The notes below the pieces were generated by a model. The model was not told the DNA's origin and ran no database searches. It was given only the letters and a program-made list of their open reading frames with translations. From Algoriphagus sp. NG3 (GTDB taxonomy: Bacteria > Bacteroidota > Bacteroidia > Cytophagales > Cyclobacteriaceae), in assembly GCF_034119865.1 (NCBI RefSeq), contig NZ_CP139421.1, positions 496,001 to 560,000 on the forward strand: DNA of 64,000 bases, written 5' to 3'. This document shows positions 1 through 9,228 of the stretch, in pieces. Position 1 is the stretch's first letter. Every line of letters begins with the position of its first letter. The position numbers were made by a program, and so were the translations under genes.

Positions 1-2
1 TT

Positions 3-272
3 GAGAACTACACATTCCAAACAATTGCCGATGAGCTTTCAGCATTGACAGGGAGTAAAGTTTCCTATGTAAGTCCTAGCAAGGAAGTTTATAGCGAAAC
101 GCTGACAAAGGCCGGTGTGCATGCGGAGTATATAGGAATGTTCTCCAGTTTTGCCGAAGCGATCAATCAAGGTGAATTTGAACGTATGAACTCAGACCTG
201 GAGACTTTGCTGGGCAAAAAACCGGTTTCTTTGAAAGAGTATCTGACCCAGACTTATGGAGGTATCAAATAG
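3..272 (+). CDS. NmrA-like NAD(P)H-binding protein, C-terminal part
   Basis: The reading frame is open from the window edge, so the 5' part of the gene, with the Rossmann nucleotide-binding motif, lies outside. The visible 89 residues resemble the C-terminus of the NmrA/QorB-like atypical short-chain dehydrogenases: a segment of the type YTFQTIADELSALTG followed by KVSYV, then a helical tail with a VSLKEYL motif near the end. In that family this part forms the substrate-side lobe, and members act as NAD(P)H:quinone reductases or redox sensors. An internal ATG at 45 exists but coding continues upstream of it. A hairpin terminator follows the stop codon. Family assignment is fairly safe; the exact substrate cannot be told. 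Confidence 0.7.
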   Translation, partial: ENYTFQTIADELSALTGSKVSYVSPSKEVYSETLTKAGVHAEYIGMFSSFAEAINQGEFERMNSDLETLLGKKPVSLKEYLTQTYGGIK

Positions 273-295
273 TATTTAAGAAAATTTTAATAAAA

Positions 296-331
296 AGAGG
301 CTGCCTTAATAAGTTGGGGTGGCCTCTCGTT
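296..331. terminator. Hairpin terminator after the NmrA-like gene
   Basis: AGAGGC at 296-301 pairs with GCCTCT at 322-327. Four further pairs including G-U extend the stem inward to about ten pairs. A short T-rich stretch follows. It lies between the plus-strand gene ending at 272 and the minus-strand gene ending at 399, so it may serve both. Confidence 0.6.
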
Positions 332-398
332 TAAACAAACAGGGTAACTTCGGTTTTCTATGGTTCAAGTTGCTTGTTACCTTAGAAGTTGGTGGGAT

Positions 399-1052
399 TT
401 AAAAATTCAGAAATGTGATGATATTCAGTTGATTTCGGGAAGAATTATTTGCGGATTGATTCATCATACCTATTTCTGCTCTGGCTTTTATCGAAAATCG
501 GTATCCAATCCCTCCATAAAGCCTGTTTCTGTCAAAGTATGTCTTTACGGTATTCATGAAGATTTCGTTATAGGCGGATAAATATAGCGTATGATCATCC
601 AGCTGACTTTTGTTCAAAGCCACATTCAGCCCCAAAAAGTATCGAAGCCTAAGTCTAAAGTCATCTTCAAAAAAGCGTTGTTCGAATCTATAGCGATGTT
701 GCAAAGCGAAGCGACCAAAGGTTTGTCTGGTAATAAACTGTTGATAGATACGGTTTTCATTAAACTCGTTTTTTATGTCCGTATCTCCGATATATGGTTC
801 ACTGTAGATAAAAGCATATCCCAGCAGGATATTGTTGTTGTTTTCTGAAAGATTATATCCTATTCCTGTCCTCAGTAGCAGCTGCTCTGTATCACCTAAA
901 AAATTATAGCTGCGATACTGGACTTCATGATGCCAGTTAAACTTGGAATTGATTTTTTTGTCGCCAAAATAGATCAGCCAGTTACCTGTTTCGCTACTTT
1001 GAGCCAGAAGTGATATTGGAGCGAATACTAATGCAAATAGAATTTTTTTCAT
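399..1052 (-). CDS. DUF2490 family outer-membrane beta-barrel protein
   Basis: This 217-residue protein has a classic signal peptide (MKKILFALVFAPISLLAQ, cleavage after about residue 18). The rest alternates polar and aromatic residues as in a small outer-membrane barrel, and it ends in phenylalanine as many barrel proteins do. The pattern W-x-x-Y-F-G-D-K-K-I followed by W-H-H-E-V-Q-Y-R is typical of DUF2490, a Bacteroidota family of unknown function often annotated only as a secreted barrel. The gene lies downstream of the GHL6-type gene on the same strand with a 74-bp gap, so the two may be co-transcribed. The function is unknown; the call describes fold and location only. Confidence 0.75.
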   Translation of the reverse strand: MKKILFALVFAPISLLAQSSETGNWLIYFGDKKINSKFNWHHEVQYRSYNFLGDTEQLLLRTGIGYNLSENNNNILLGYAFIYSEPYIGDTDIKNEFNENRIYQQFITRQTFGRFALQHRYRFEQRFFEDDFRLRLRYFLGLNVALNKSQLDDHTLYLSAYNEIFMNTVKTYFDRNRLYGGIGYRFSIKARAEIGMMNQSANNSSRNQLNIITFLNF

Positions 1053-1126
1053 TTTTTCATAAATTGACTAGCTCAGCGCTGGGGCTATGCTTTTCGCTTA
1101 TCTTTTGCAGATAGAAGTTTTCCTGG

Positions 1127-3274
1127 TTAACGTTCAATCACAATCCCCTCGTAGTCTCCCAGTTCTTTCACCACGAATGTCACATATCCATCTTCGTAAT
1201 CAAAGATGATGTCATTGCCGTCGATCATACTCCATATTCTTCTGGGCTCAAACTTGGTTTTAACTTTAAATCTGCTCTCCTGAATAGGTAAGGGGCTGAA
1301 ATATGTGTTGCCACTGAATCCTGTGAGATTGACCAAATGAAGGATCATCCCTTCCAGGGTTTCGCTAGTGTGATTTTCAGGGATATTCCGGGCATACTCT
1401 TGTAGTACAGCTTCTATACGTGGATGCACGTCGGTGACGATCAAGTCATTCACTTCAGGGTAGGAATAATCAATCAGGTCCAATAGGATGTTTTTATGCT
1501 GCTCATAGCCATGCAGGTAATACAGTTTGCCGAGATTGATCGGAAGGAGAACAGCGTTGCTTTTGGCGTGTTTCTTTATACCAACCGCATGGTAGCCTGA
1601 GGTTTCGTGGCCGCCGATTTTCTCCGGTGGGCCAGGTCTTCCAGGAGTATAGATAGGAAGTTTTTCTTCATCCGCGGCTTCAAAGTCATATAATCCCAAG
1701 TTGAATTTCCAGAAAAGCAGTTTTTGATGCTCAAACCTGGTGAAGAGCTTTTTATCCGCGGGATTGAGGTAATAGCCACTTCCCTCATGATCAAGTTGCT
1801 TGATTTTGGCTCCAAACAAACTTTCCAACGCTTCAGGATGTGCTGACAAAGACCGATTGGTAGCAATTAGGTTGGTGCCGGATTCATTGATCCGGATAAG
1901 TGCTTCCAAGGATTCTGCGTCTAAGTTTGTGATTTCAGGTAGGATCAGCAGTTTATAGGTCTTGAGCTTTTCTTCCAGATGCGCAATCTGGCTTTTCTCT
2001 ACGATATCAAACTGGATATGGGATTCCTTAAGCATGAGTTGGATACCACGATACTCATGTGCGGCATCACCCGACGGCCATGATCCCGGTGCTATTACAG
2101 CTACTTTAGCTGGCGAGGTATAGTTCCCAAAATAGGGCTCATACTTCTTATGCAATGCATATACCTTCCTATAGATATCAAAATTCCGCTCATCCTCATA
2201 ATCACGGAAATCCCCCATAATGCTCATGTCCAATCCTGAGCCATTGGCGATATTTTCGTACAACCGGATAGCAACCTCCTCTGGCTCTACGGCATTGTAT
2301 CGGGACTGAAAGGAAATCTGCTGGATACTGGCATTGCTGACAATGTGATCTGGATAGGAATGGATGGTGTTGTTCACATTGTCCGAGGCATTATATGGCC
2401 AGTAAGGCAGGGAATTGGTCTGAGACTCATGTCGGATGATATCCACATATTTCTCAGAGTAGGTACAGATGGCGATCTGCTCGTTTTTGGATTTGACCAG
2501 TTCATGGACACGGCGCATCAGGTCTTCAGAGGTGTATTGCTTGAATTCCTGGTATTTCGTGAAAACCGGATCACTGTAGTCTTCTGTCACAGGAAGCTTC
2601 ATCCCGTTGCTGTATTCCGAAAAGCGTTTCATATCATATGGATTCTGATCAATCCCATGATATTCCCCGGTATAGGCATTTTTGGTGGCGTATCCCGGCA
2701 TATTGATAAAAATACCATCGATAGGGTAGCCATCAATTACTTCTTCTATAATGTTGAACAGCTGCTCTTGTTCATAAGGCGCATTGATCGAGATCACATA
2801 CATATCGTCATTCACGATCCGTTTCCCCTCGGGAGAGAGGTAAAACCAATCAGGTTGCTTATCAAAAATACTTTTATGCGCCCTGCTGAAATCGAATCTT
2901 ACGATTACTTTAATTCCATTCTCATGGCACTTGGTGATGACATCGCCCAGCATGTTCTCCTTCATGTAGGGATTGGTGTACTGATATTCCAGTTGGGTAG
3001 GGTAGAAAGCCATAATTCCTCCCGCATTGATGATAAGGGTATTTGCAGAGAGGCTTTTAAGATCAGCAATCAGGGAATCCGCATTGAGGGTTTCAGCCTC
3101 ATATGCAGGCAGGTTGGTTTGGATCACCCTTAGGTTATTTGCTTTCCACCAAGGAATACTGTCAGGCCAGGAAGAGGATTGAGCCAGGGAGCCAAGCGGC
3201 AAAAGCATAAAAATCAATCCGTAAATCAAGTCTTTGCAGACCGGGCGCATCGAAAAGTAAGAAATCCGTTTCAT
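1127..3274 (-). CDS. Secreted GHL6-type putative glycoside hydrolase
   Basis: The product has 715 residues with an N-terminal hydrophobic signal (about residues 14-32, ending SLAQ). From about residue 40 it carries a segment resembling 'hypothetical glycosyl hydrolase 6' (GHL6): NTLIINAGGIMAFYPTQ, then GDVITKCHENGIKVIVRFDFS and DGIFINMPGY. These would be strands of a TIM barrel with a conserved VRFDFS strand. About residues 385-500 look like the amidotransferase-like trimerisation domain of GH42-type enzymes (VAVIAPGSWPSGD, then KLLILPEI), followed by a C-terminal beta domain. The likely role is hydrolysis of an exported glycan in the periplasm or at the surface. No GHL6 substrate can be deduced from sequence. 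A long antisense reading frame inside it is a shadow. Confidence 0.65.
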   Translation of the reverse strand: MKRISYFSMRPVCKDLIYGLIFMLLPLGSLAQSSSWPDSIPWWKANNLRVIQTNLPAYEAETLNADSLIADLKSLSANTLIINAGGIMAFYPTQLEYQYTNPYMKENMLGDVITKCHENGIKVIVRFDFSRAHKSIFDKQPDWFYLSPEGKRIVNDDMYVISINAPYEQEQLFNIIEEVIDGYPIDGIFINMPGYATKNAYTGEYHGIDQNPYDMKRFSEYSNGMKLPVTEDYSDPVFTKYQEFKQYTSEDLMRRVHELVKSKNEQIAICTYSEKYVDIIRHESQTNSLPYWPYNASDNVNNTIHSYPDHIVSNASIQQISFQSRYNAVEPEEVAIRLYENIANGSGLDMSIMGDFRDYEDERNFDIYRKVYALHKKYEPYFGNYTSPAKVAVIAPGSWPSGDAAHEYRGIQLMLKESHIQFDIVEKSQIAHLEEKLKTYKLLILPEITNLDAESLEALIRINESGTNLIATNRSLSAHPEALESLFGAKIKQLDHEGSGYYLNPADKKLFTRFEHQKLLFWKFNLGLYDFEAADEEKLPIYTPGRPGPPEKIGGHETSGYHAVGIKKHAKSNAVLLPINLGKLYYLHGYEQHKNILLDLIDYSYPEVNDLIVTDVHPRIEAVLQEYARNIPENHTSETLEGMILHLVNLTGFSGNTYFSPLPIQESRFKVKTKFEPRRIWSMIDGNDIIFDYEDGYVTFVVKELGDYEGIVIER

Positions 3275-3945
3275 TCAGTAGGTTAGTTATAGGGTTGATG
3301 AACCAATATACTATGCTGGTGATTAAATCTACCGTTTCGGTGGTGTCTTTTATATTGTTTCAAAAAAGAGGTTGGACAGTGACTCATGAAATTTTTGTCG
3401 AAGCAGGAAGGATAGATTGGAGCACAGTTGCCATGTGGATTTTCTATTTTTGGAATCACGTACTGTTGTTGGACTATTTCCATCTACATAAAGTTCAACC
3501 CCATTCGGGGTTGTCGTCCTCGTTCTTGACTACCATTTTCCCTAGGTTTCACCTAGGGTTATTGAAAGGTTCGATCCCTTCAGGATCATTAATTCTCCTC
3601 ACGGAATCGTTGCGCTCTTCGGGACTTTCGTTTCAGGATCGTAATCTGACTCGTCCTAAAAAGGGTTTACAGGATCGCATTTAATTGGGGGTTAAAGGAA
3701 AGCAGAGGGAGCAGTCTTGCGATTAGATTGGTGACAAAATTATCGAATGAGAGGCGTATAAAATGTTTCACCTAACAACAGATGTTTTTGATCTAAATTT
3801 GTCGGTTTTCATCGCAGATAAACTCAGCACCCCGTTTTGACTTAAAGATTGATACCTTATACTATAGAACTGAATGGTTGAGAAGGTGTTGACAATAAAT
3901 GTTTGTGGGATTTTGTCTAAATTGTAAGGTATAACCCGATAACCA
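3275..3945. other. Intergenic region, 671 bp, with hairpin repeat
   Basis: This region separates two divergent genes, so it should hold promoters for both. No reading frame in it looks like a protein: the one open stretch runs through palindromic repeat DNA. The middle part (about 3496-3680) holds the paired-hairpin repeat listed separately, followed by two more copies of the word CAGGATCG. The AT-rich segment 3850-3945 is the probable promoter region of the ECF sigma gene; no motif with correct spacing could be assigned. Confidence 0.6.
3496..3587 (+). repeat. Paired-hairpin intergenic repeat, copy A
   Basis: Three hairpins lie in a row. CAACCCC (3496-3502) pairs with GGGGTTG (3507-3513). 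CCCTAGG (3540-3546) pairs with CCTAGGG (3552-3558). GATCC (3573-3577) pairs with GGATC (3583-3587) around a CTTCA loop. The last two are separated by 14 nt beginning TTATTGA. The same layout, with different stem sequences, recurs at about 14041 and, inverted, at about 20661. This is a REP-like extragenic element; no REP-associated transposase is present in the window. Confidence 0.6.
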
Positions 3946-4614
3946 ATGACTTTCAATCCTTCGAACAAGGTATTACTACATAGAATTTCGATCAATTCAG
4001 ACAGGGCGGCCTTTTCAGAGCTTTTCAAGAGATATCATTCCAAACTTGTCTCGTTGGCAACTTGTTTTTTACCAAATTATGGAGAAGCTGAGGATATGGT
4101 TTCAGAGGTATTTGTGAGGCTTCTCCAAAACCACAAACAGCTGAAGGATATTGAGAACTTCGAAGGCTATCTCTATTATTCTGTGAAAAATCAGTGTTTA
4201 AACCAGCTGAAGAAAAATAGAAGAAAGAACAGTCTGTTCATTCCACTCGATATGCAGGATTGCAAAACCGGAGAATATACCCAACCTCTGGAACAACTGC
4301 TCGCCATTGAACTGCGTGAGAAAATTGCGGAATGTGTAGATGGTTTGCCCCAAAAGCGAAAGTTGGTATATAAGATGATCAAAGATGACGGGCTAGGCAT
4401 TAAAGAGGTGTCCAAGCTATTGGTCATCGCAGAAAAAACAGTCAAAAAACATCTGGAATTAGCAGTTAGAGATATCAGGACAGAGATAGAAAAGTATCTT
4501 GCAGATCAAAACAGTCATTCTAAGATAATTTCCATTTCGGCTAAAGTGAGCGGATTGGGGGCAATTCTTTTGCTTGCCTCTGATTATTTTGAAATTGCCC
4601 GTGAATCTCTCTGA
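3946..4614 (+). CDS. ECF-type RNA polymerase sigma factor
   Basis: The 222-residue protein has sigma-70 region 2 at about residues 24-90 (AFSELFKRYHSKLVSLA, then EAEDMVSEVFVRLLQN) and region 4 at about residues 125-185, with a helix-turn-helix around IKEVSKLLVIAEKTVKKHL. It matches the Bacteroidota family of ECF sigma factors paired with FecR anti-sigma proteins. It should direct RNA polymerase to the downstream SusC/SusD/sulfatase genes when released by FecR, encoded 170 bp further on. The last 35 residues after region 4 contain a hydrophobic stretch (GLGAILLLA), longer than the minimal ECF architecture. The ATG at 3946 gives a normal N-terminus. Confidence 0.88.
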   Translation: MTFNPSNKVLLHRISINSDRAAFSELFKRYHSKLVSLATCFLPNYGEAEDMVSEVFVRLLQNHKQLKDIENFEGYLYYSVKNQCLNQLKKNRRKNSLFIPLDMQDCKTGEYTQPLEQLLAIELREKIAECVDGLPQKRKLVYKMIKDDGLGIKEVSKLLVIAEKTVKKHLELAVRDIRTEIEKYLADQNSHSKIISISAKVSGLGAILLLASDYFEIARESL

Positions 4615-4784
4615 GTTCTGAATACATTCTTACTATCCCTTTTTTAGCTGCAAACAGATGTAATCTCCCGCAGAAGACCTCTTCTTCTGATCATTATATC
4701 GGATATTTACTAGCTTGCAAAATTTTTTGAAAAAATTTCAGATAGGTATTACGCCTTTATTTGTTTTCGGTTGTCTATTAGTAT

Positions 4785-5795
4785 GTGAACGTACCCGAAG
4801 ATCAAATCGACCAAATCCTTACAAAGTGGCTTACCAATACTGCCAACGATGATGAACTTGAAGTTCTAAGGAACTGGGCAAGTCAAAGTGAGGAGAATCT
4901 GGAGCTAATGGAAACTTTTCAAAAAGTATGGAAAGAAAAAACTGCTGAGCCTATTCTGGTAAATGTGGATGAAAGAATACATGAGATCTGGGAAAGGGGA
5001 ATGCTTGAAAAACCGAAAAAATCACAACGCTGGAAGCTTTTAGCGAAGTACGCTGCCGCTATATTTATAGTTATAAGTTCGTCTTTTTGGGTTTATCATT
5101 CTTTTCAATCCGATAAAACCGGGCAGGAAGACCTATTGGCACTGGCTCCAAGTTTTGTTGTAAGAGAAAATAAGCCTGGGCTAAAAACCAAGATTTCACT
5201 TCCCGATGGCTCGATCGCCTATCTAAACAGCAGTTCAAGCCTCCGCTATCTAAGTGGTTTTACAGGTGATGAAAGACGTGTTTATCTCGAAGGGGAAGCA
5301 TACTTTGAAGTGGCTAAGGATGTTTCCAAGCCATTTGTAGTAGAGAGCGCAACTATAGAGACGCTTGCACTGGGTACCGCCTTCAATGTGAACGCTTTTA
5401 ATGATGGCACAGAAATACGTGTCTCCCTTGTAGAGGGGGAAGTGAGGGTCAGCCATATGGAAAATAATGGTAAAAGTGTCACCCTTAACCCGGGCAAGGA
5501 AATCTTGGTGATCCCTGAATCGGATACTTTTTTAGAGTCTTCTTTTGAAGTGGATGAGGTGATAGGTTGGAAGGCGGGCAACCTGGTTTTCAGACATGCT
5601 CCCATAGAAGAGGTTTCCAAAAAACTGGAAAGATGGTATGGGGTAGAAATAAAGATAGTAGGGGAAGTGCCTTCAAACTGGAAAGTGACAACTGTTTATA
5701 AAAATCAAACCCTGGAAAATGTACTAACCGACCTTCAATATTCTAAAAAATTCGCCTATGAAATAAACGACTCAAATGTGACCATTAAATTTTAA
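4785..5795 (+). CDS. FecR-family anti-sigma factor
   Basis: This 336-residue inner-membrane protein has a cytoplasmic N-terminal part (about residues 1-80, binding the sigma factor), one membrane segment at about residues 87-105 (AAAIFIVISSSFWVY), a periplasmic FecR domain (about 135-235, with GSIAYLNSSSSLRY and YLEGEAYFEVAKD motifs) and a C-terminal DUF4974 domain (about 265-336). DUF4974 is thought to contact the STN domain of the partner TonB receptor, which is encoded immediately downstream. Order and spacing (sigma, FecR, STN-SusC) match the standard trans-envelope relay: ligand at the receptor leads to FecR processing and sigma release. The sequence looks intact. Confidence 0.9.
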   Translation: MNVPEDQIDQILTKWLTNTANDDELEVLRNWASQSEENLELMETFQKVWKEKTAEPILVNVDERIHEIWERGMLEKPKKSQRWKLLAKYAAAIFIVISSSFWVYHSFQSDKTGQEDLLALAPSFVVRENKPGLKTKISLPDGSIAYLNSSSSLRYLSGFTGDERRVYLEGEAYFEVAKDVSKPFVVESATIETLALGTAFNVNAFNDGTEIRVSLVEGEVRVSHMENNGKSVTLNPGKEILVIPESDTFLESSFEVDEVIGWKAGNLVFRHAPIEEVSKKLERWYGVEIKIVGEVPSNWKVTTVYKNQTLENVLTDLQYSKKFAYEINDSNVTIKF

Positions 5796-5801
5796 AAAAA
5801 C

Positions 5802-5831
5802 AGAACCAATGGGATGAGCCCCATTGATTCT
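5802..5831 (+). terminator. Hairpin between FecR and SusC genes
   Basis: CAATGGG (5807-5813) pairs with CCCATTG (5820-5826), and after one mismatch AGAA (5802-5805) pairs with TTCT (5828-5831). No T-tract follows, so it is more likely a processing or attenuation hairpin than a full terminator. It would let FecR and the far more abundant SusC be expressed at different levels. Confidence 0.45.
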
Positions 5832-5910
5832 GAACCGGCTTAACTACTTGTTTGGACGCAGATTAGCTAAGCCTAACAAAATACTTGTCAGTACTTTATA
5901 ACCCAAAATT

Positions 5911-8900
5911 ATGATAAATAAACCTATACTGCTAATTCTGAGAATGACAAAATATACCCTATATGGTTTTTTGTTTCAGATGCTCGCGTTGAACGTGGTT
6001 CTAGCCCACACAATTAAAGCCCAAAAAATCGATGAAGTTTATGTGAAAGCTTCTTTTAGTGAAGAAATGCTGCTCAGGGTTCTACAAAATGTAGAAAAGC
6101 AAACTGAGTTTCATTTTACAATTCAGGAAAATGAAGAGTATCTGACCAAAAAGGTCTCTATAAACCATTCCAATATTTCTGTAGAAGACTTACTAAAAGA
6201 AATTGGTAAGCAGACAGGTCTAAATTTTCAGCAGGTCAATAGAAATATATCCATGTGGCTTGCAGATAGCCGAACTAGTTCGGACAATGAAAAAAGTGAA
6301 CCGGTGCAGATTGACATCACCGGGAAAGTCACAGATAATTTCGGTGAACCTTTGCCGGGAGTGACGATTATGGTAGAAGATTCTGCCATCGGTACAGTTA
6401 GTGGTATTGATGGGGAATATACTATCTCTGCTGAGCCAATGGATGTGTTGGTGTTTTCATTTATTGGTTTCATGCAGCAAAAAATCACTGTAGGAAATCA
6501 AACGGAAATTAATGTAACCCTGCTTGAGGATGAGCAGGCGCTGGATGAAGTTGTCGTGGTAGGCTACGGTACGCAGAGAAAAAGCGATGTGACTGGATCC
6601 GTTGTGAAAGCTAACATTGATGCTTTCCGGGAATCGCCTAATGTCAATATTGCCCAGTCCTTACAAGGTACAGTCCCAGGTTTGAACGTTGGACAGGTAA
6701 ACAGGGCAGGCCAAAACCCATCCATTTCTATCAGAGGTAGAACTACGCTTAGCGGAAACCAAAGTGTGCTGATCGTGGTAGATGGGATCATCTTTACCGG
6801 AGGTCTAAATGATCTAAACCCCAATGATATAGAATCTATTGATGTGCTAAAAGATGCCAGTAGTATGGCAATATATGGAGCACAGGCAGCAAATGGCGTC
6901 CTCTTGATCACTACCAAAAGCGGTAAAACAGAGCAAAAACCCGTCTTTAACTACACAGGATCTGTAACCACTCAAACACCTGCAAACAGGCCTGAGTTGC
7001 TGGATAGAGAAGGTTTTCTAATTAAAGTAAGGGATCAGGATTGGGAACTCGCCTTCTTAGCACCCGATTATATTCAGCCTAATCCTGATTATGATGTTGG
7101 GGCACGTTTCGAGCCTACCATGTATAATGGCTATTTGGATGGGACAGAATTTGACTGGTGGAAAGAATCTACACAGCCAGGCTATATCACAAACCATGAC
7201 CTGAGCGTAAGGGGAGCTACCGGAGAAAGTTCCTATTATATGTCCACCAGCTATACCAAGCAGGAAGGATTCATAATGAATGACCAATATGAAAGAATCA
7301 CTGCAAGGATCAATCTTGATCATCAGATTTTGGATTGGTTTAGGTTTGGCGTTCAGACATTTGGATCCTTTGCTGATAATTCAGGTGAGATTCCAGGAAT
7401 GCAAAACATCACCACTATGCCTCCTATCGTGGTTCCATTTGATGAGGATGGGATTATTATCATGAATCCAGATGGTGCACAGCGTACAAATCCATTCATA
7501 GCCCCTTTATCGAATGACTTTGATAAAAGAAACAGCTTGTTTGCCAACGTGTATGCGGACATTGAAATTCCTTTTATTGAGGGTCTGAAGTATAGGGTCA
7601 ATTTTGGAAATAATGCCTCCTGGAGAAGAAATTACAGAAGCAATGTGTACGGTAGCGGAGGTGCAGGAGAAGCTTTCAAAAGAAACTTTAATTCCTACGA
7701 TTGGACCTTGGATAATATCCTGACTTATACGAAGAAATTTAATAACAGCCATGGAATTGACGTTACGGCGGTCGTTGGTCGCCGGGAATTACGATATGAA
7801 AGTACCCAGGCGAATGGGACCAATTACAACAACTTAAATCTGGGCTATAATGATTTGAGTTTGGGTCAGGTTCAGTTAATACATTCTAATGCCTGGAGTG
7901 AAAGTTACCTGTACCAGACAGTAAGGGTAAATTATGATTTCAAAAGTAAATATTTGCTTACTGCAACTGTTCGTAGAGACGGTTTTTCAGGTTTTTCGGA
8001 GAACAATAAATTTGGGGTTTTTCCGTCTATCGGTTTAGGGTGGGTGCTAAGTGAGGAGTCCTTTCTGGACTTACCTTGGGTAGATCGCCTCAAGCTAAGG
8101 GCGTCTTATGGAACAAATGGGAATTTGACAAGTAGATACTCCTCTCTGGCCAGGGTTAATATCTTCCCCGCCTATGTTTTTGGGAACGGTGGCTCTACGG
8201 AATTCGGTCAATCGGTCAGTACTTTATCAAATTCTGACTTGTCTTGGGAAACTACCACAGGCTATAATTTTGGGTTGGACTTTACACTGTTCAAAAGCAA
8301 GCTCACAGGAACATTGGATTATTATCAGAATACCACCAATGATTTGCTCTTCAGCATTAATATTCCAGAAGTATCTGGATTTAACAGTATCTCTACTAAC
8401 CTTGGGGAGATAGCCAATCGGGGTATGGAATTTTCTTTAAAAGGAGATTTGATTAATAGGGGGCAATTCAACTGGAATGCGAATTTCAACATTGCCTTTA
8501 ACAGAAACAAGATTGTCTCATTACTGGGGCTTGATGCAGATGGAGATGGAGTTGAAGACGATCTTGTAGCTAGTGGCTTGTTTATCGGCCAACCTATAAG
8601 TGCGATATATAATTATGAATCAGCAGGAATAATCCAATTGGGAGAAGAAGCACCTCCAGGCTTCTTTGTGGGTACGCACAGGATAGTTGATCATAATAAT
8701 GACGGAGTAATTGATGCCAATGACAGGGTGATCATTGGAAGGTCTGAGCCGGCTTTCAATTTTGGGATTTTGAATGAATTTAATTATAAAAATTTCACAC
8801 TTCGCTTTTTTATCAATTCCATTCAAGGAGGTAAGGACGGTTACAGAGGCTTGAATAACCCTAATTTTGGTTCTGCTGACAATGCCAGAAGGTACAATGT

Positions 8901-9219
8901 TTTTAAGGAATACGACTATTGGACTCCGGCTAATCCCAACGCCAGATATAGGGCCCAGGATAAAGTTCCGGGAATTGAATACCAATATTATGGAGACCGA
9001 AGTTTCGTCCGTTTACAGGATGTCACCCTGGCTTACAGATTAGACCAGAACACTACAGAAAAATGGGGCCTTCAAGGACTGAAAGTTTTTGCCAGTGGGA
9101 AAAACCTAGCCACATTCACTGATTGGGTAGGTTGGGATCCAGAGACGGGGAGCGGTCTTCAAACCAACGGTATACCGGTAATGAGGGGTTTTTCTGTAGG
9201 TGTAGATGTAAGTTTTTAA
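5911..9219 (+). CDS. SusC/RagA TonB-dependent transporter with STN signalling domain
   Basis: This is an outer-membrane importer of 1102 residues. After the signal region (about residues 1-38) comes an STN domain (about 45-108), the secretin/TonB short domain that signals to FecR. Next is a carboxypeptidase-regulatory-like domain (about 133-215, starting ITGKVTDNFGEPLPGVTI), the DEVVVVGYG segment typical of SusC proteins, a plug domain (about 225-345) and a 22-strand-type barrel. It should form a lid-and-barrel complex with the SusD lipoprotein encoded 9 bp downstream and import oligosaccharides using TonB energy. Presence of STN and the upstream sigma/FecR pair says it also senses its substrate. 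A sulfatase downstream suggests a sulfated glycan; which one is not visible. Confidence 0.92.
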   Translation: MINKPILLILRMTKYTLYGFLFQMLALNVVLAHTIKAQKIDEVYVKASFSEEMLLRVLQNVEKQTEFHFTIQENEEYLTKKVSINHSNISVEDLLKEIGKQTGLNFQQVNRNISMWLADSRTSSDNEKSEPVQIDITGKVTDNFGEPLPGVTIMVEDSAIGTVSGIDGEYTISAEPMDVLVFSFIGFMQQKITVGNQTEINVTLLEDEQALDEVVVVGYGTQRKSDVTGSVVKANIDAFRESPNVNIAQSLQGTVPGLNVGQVNRAGQNPSISIRGRTTLSGNQSVLIVVDGIIFTGGLNDLNPNDIESIDVLKDASSMAIYGAQAANGVLLITTKSGKTEQKPVFNYTGSVTTQTPANRPELLDREGFLIKVRDQDWELAFLAPDYIQPNPDYDVGARFEPTMYNGYLDGTEFDWWKESTQPGYITNHDLSVRGATGESSYYMSTSYTKQEGFIMNDQYERITARINLDHQILDWFRFGVQTFGSFADNSGEIPGMQNITTMPPIVVPFDEDGIIIMNPDGAQRTNPFIAPLSNDFDKRNSLFANVYADIEIPFIEGLKYRVNFGNNASWRRNYRSNVYGSGGAGEAFKRNFNSYDWTLDNILTYTKKFNNSHGIDVTAVVGRRELRYESTQANGTNYNNLNLGYNDLSLGQVQLIHSNAWSESYLYQTVRVNYDFKSKYLLTATVRRDGFSGFSENNKFGVFPSIGLGWVLSEESFLDLPWVDRLKLRASYGTNGNLTSRYSSLARVNIFPAYVFGNGGSTEFGQSVSTLSNSDLSWETTTGYNFGLDFTLFKSKLTGTLDYYQNTTNDLLFSINIPEVSGFNSISTNLGEIANRGMEFSLKGDLINRGQFNWNANFNIAFNRNKIVSLLGLDADGDGVEDDLVASGLFIGQPISAIYNYESAGIIQLGEEAPPGFFVGTHRIVDHNNDGVIDANDRVIIGRSEPAFNFGILNEFNYKNFTLRFFINSIQGGKDGYRGLNNPNFGSADNARRYNVFKEYDYWTPANPNARYRAQDKVPGIEYQYYGDRSFVRLQDVTLAYRLDQNTTEKWGLQGLKVFASGKNLATFTDWVGWDPETGSGLQTNGIPVMRGFSVGVDVSF

Positions 9220-9228
9220 ATTATTCAA

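Noticed and set aside
2345..3133. Long plus-strand reading frame of 262 codons
   Set aside because: It lies entirely antisense to the GHL6-type gene, which has signal peptide, domain motifs and normal composition.
3560..3590. A T-loop-like word (GGTTCGATCCC) suggesting a tRNA
   Set aside because: No acceptor, D or anticodon stems can be formed around it; the word is part of the spacer and hairpin of repeat copy A.
3295..3684. Plus-strand reading frame of 129 codons
   Set aside because: It crosses repeat copy A and has no recognisable protein features.
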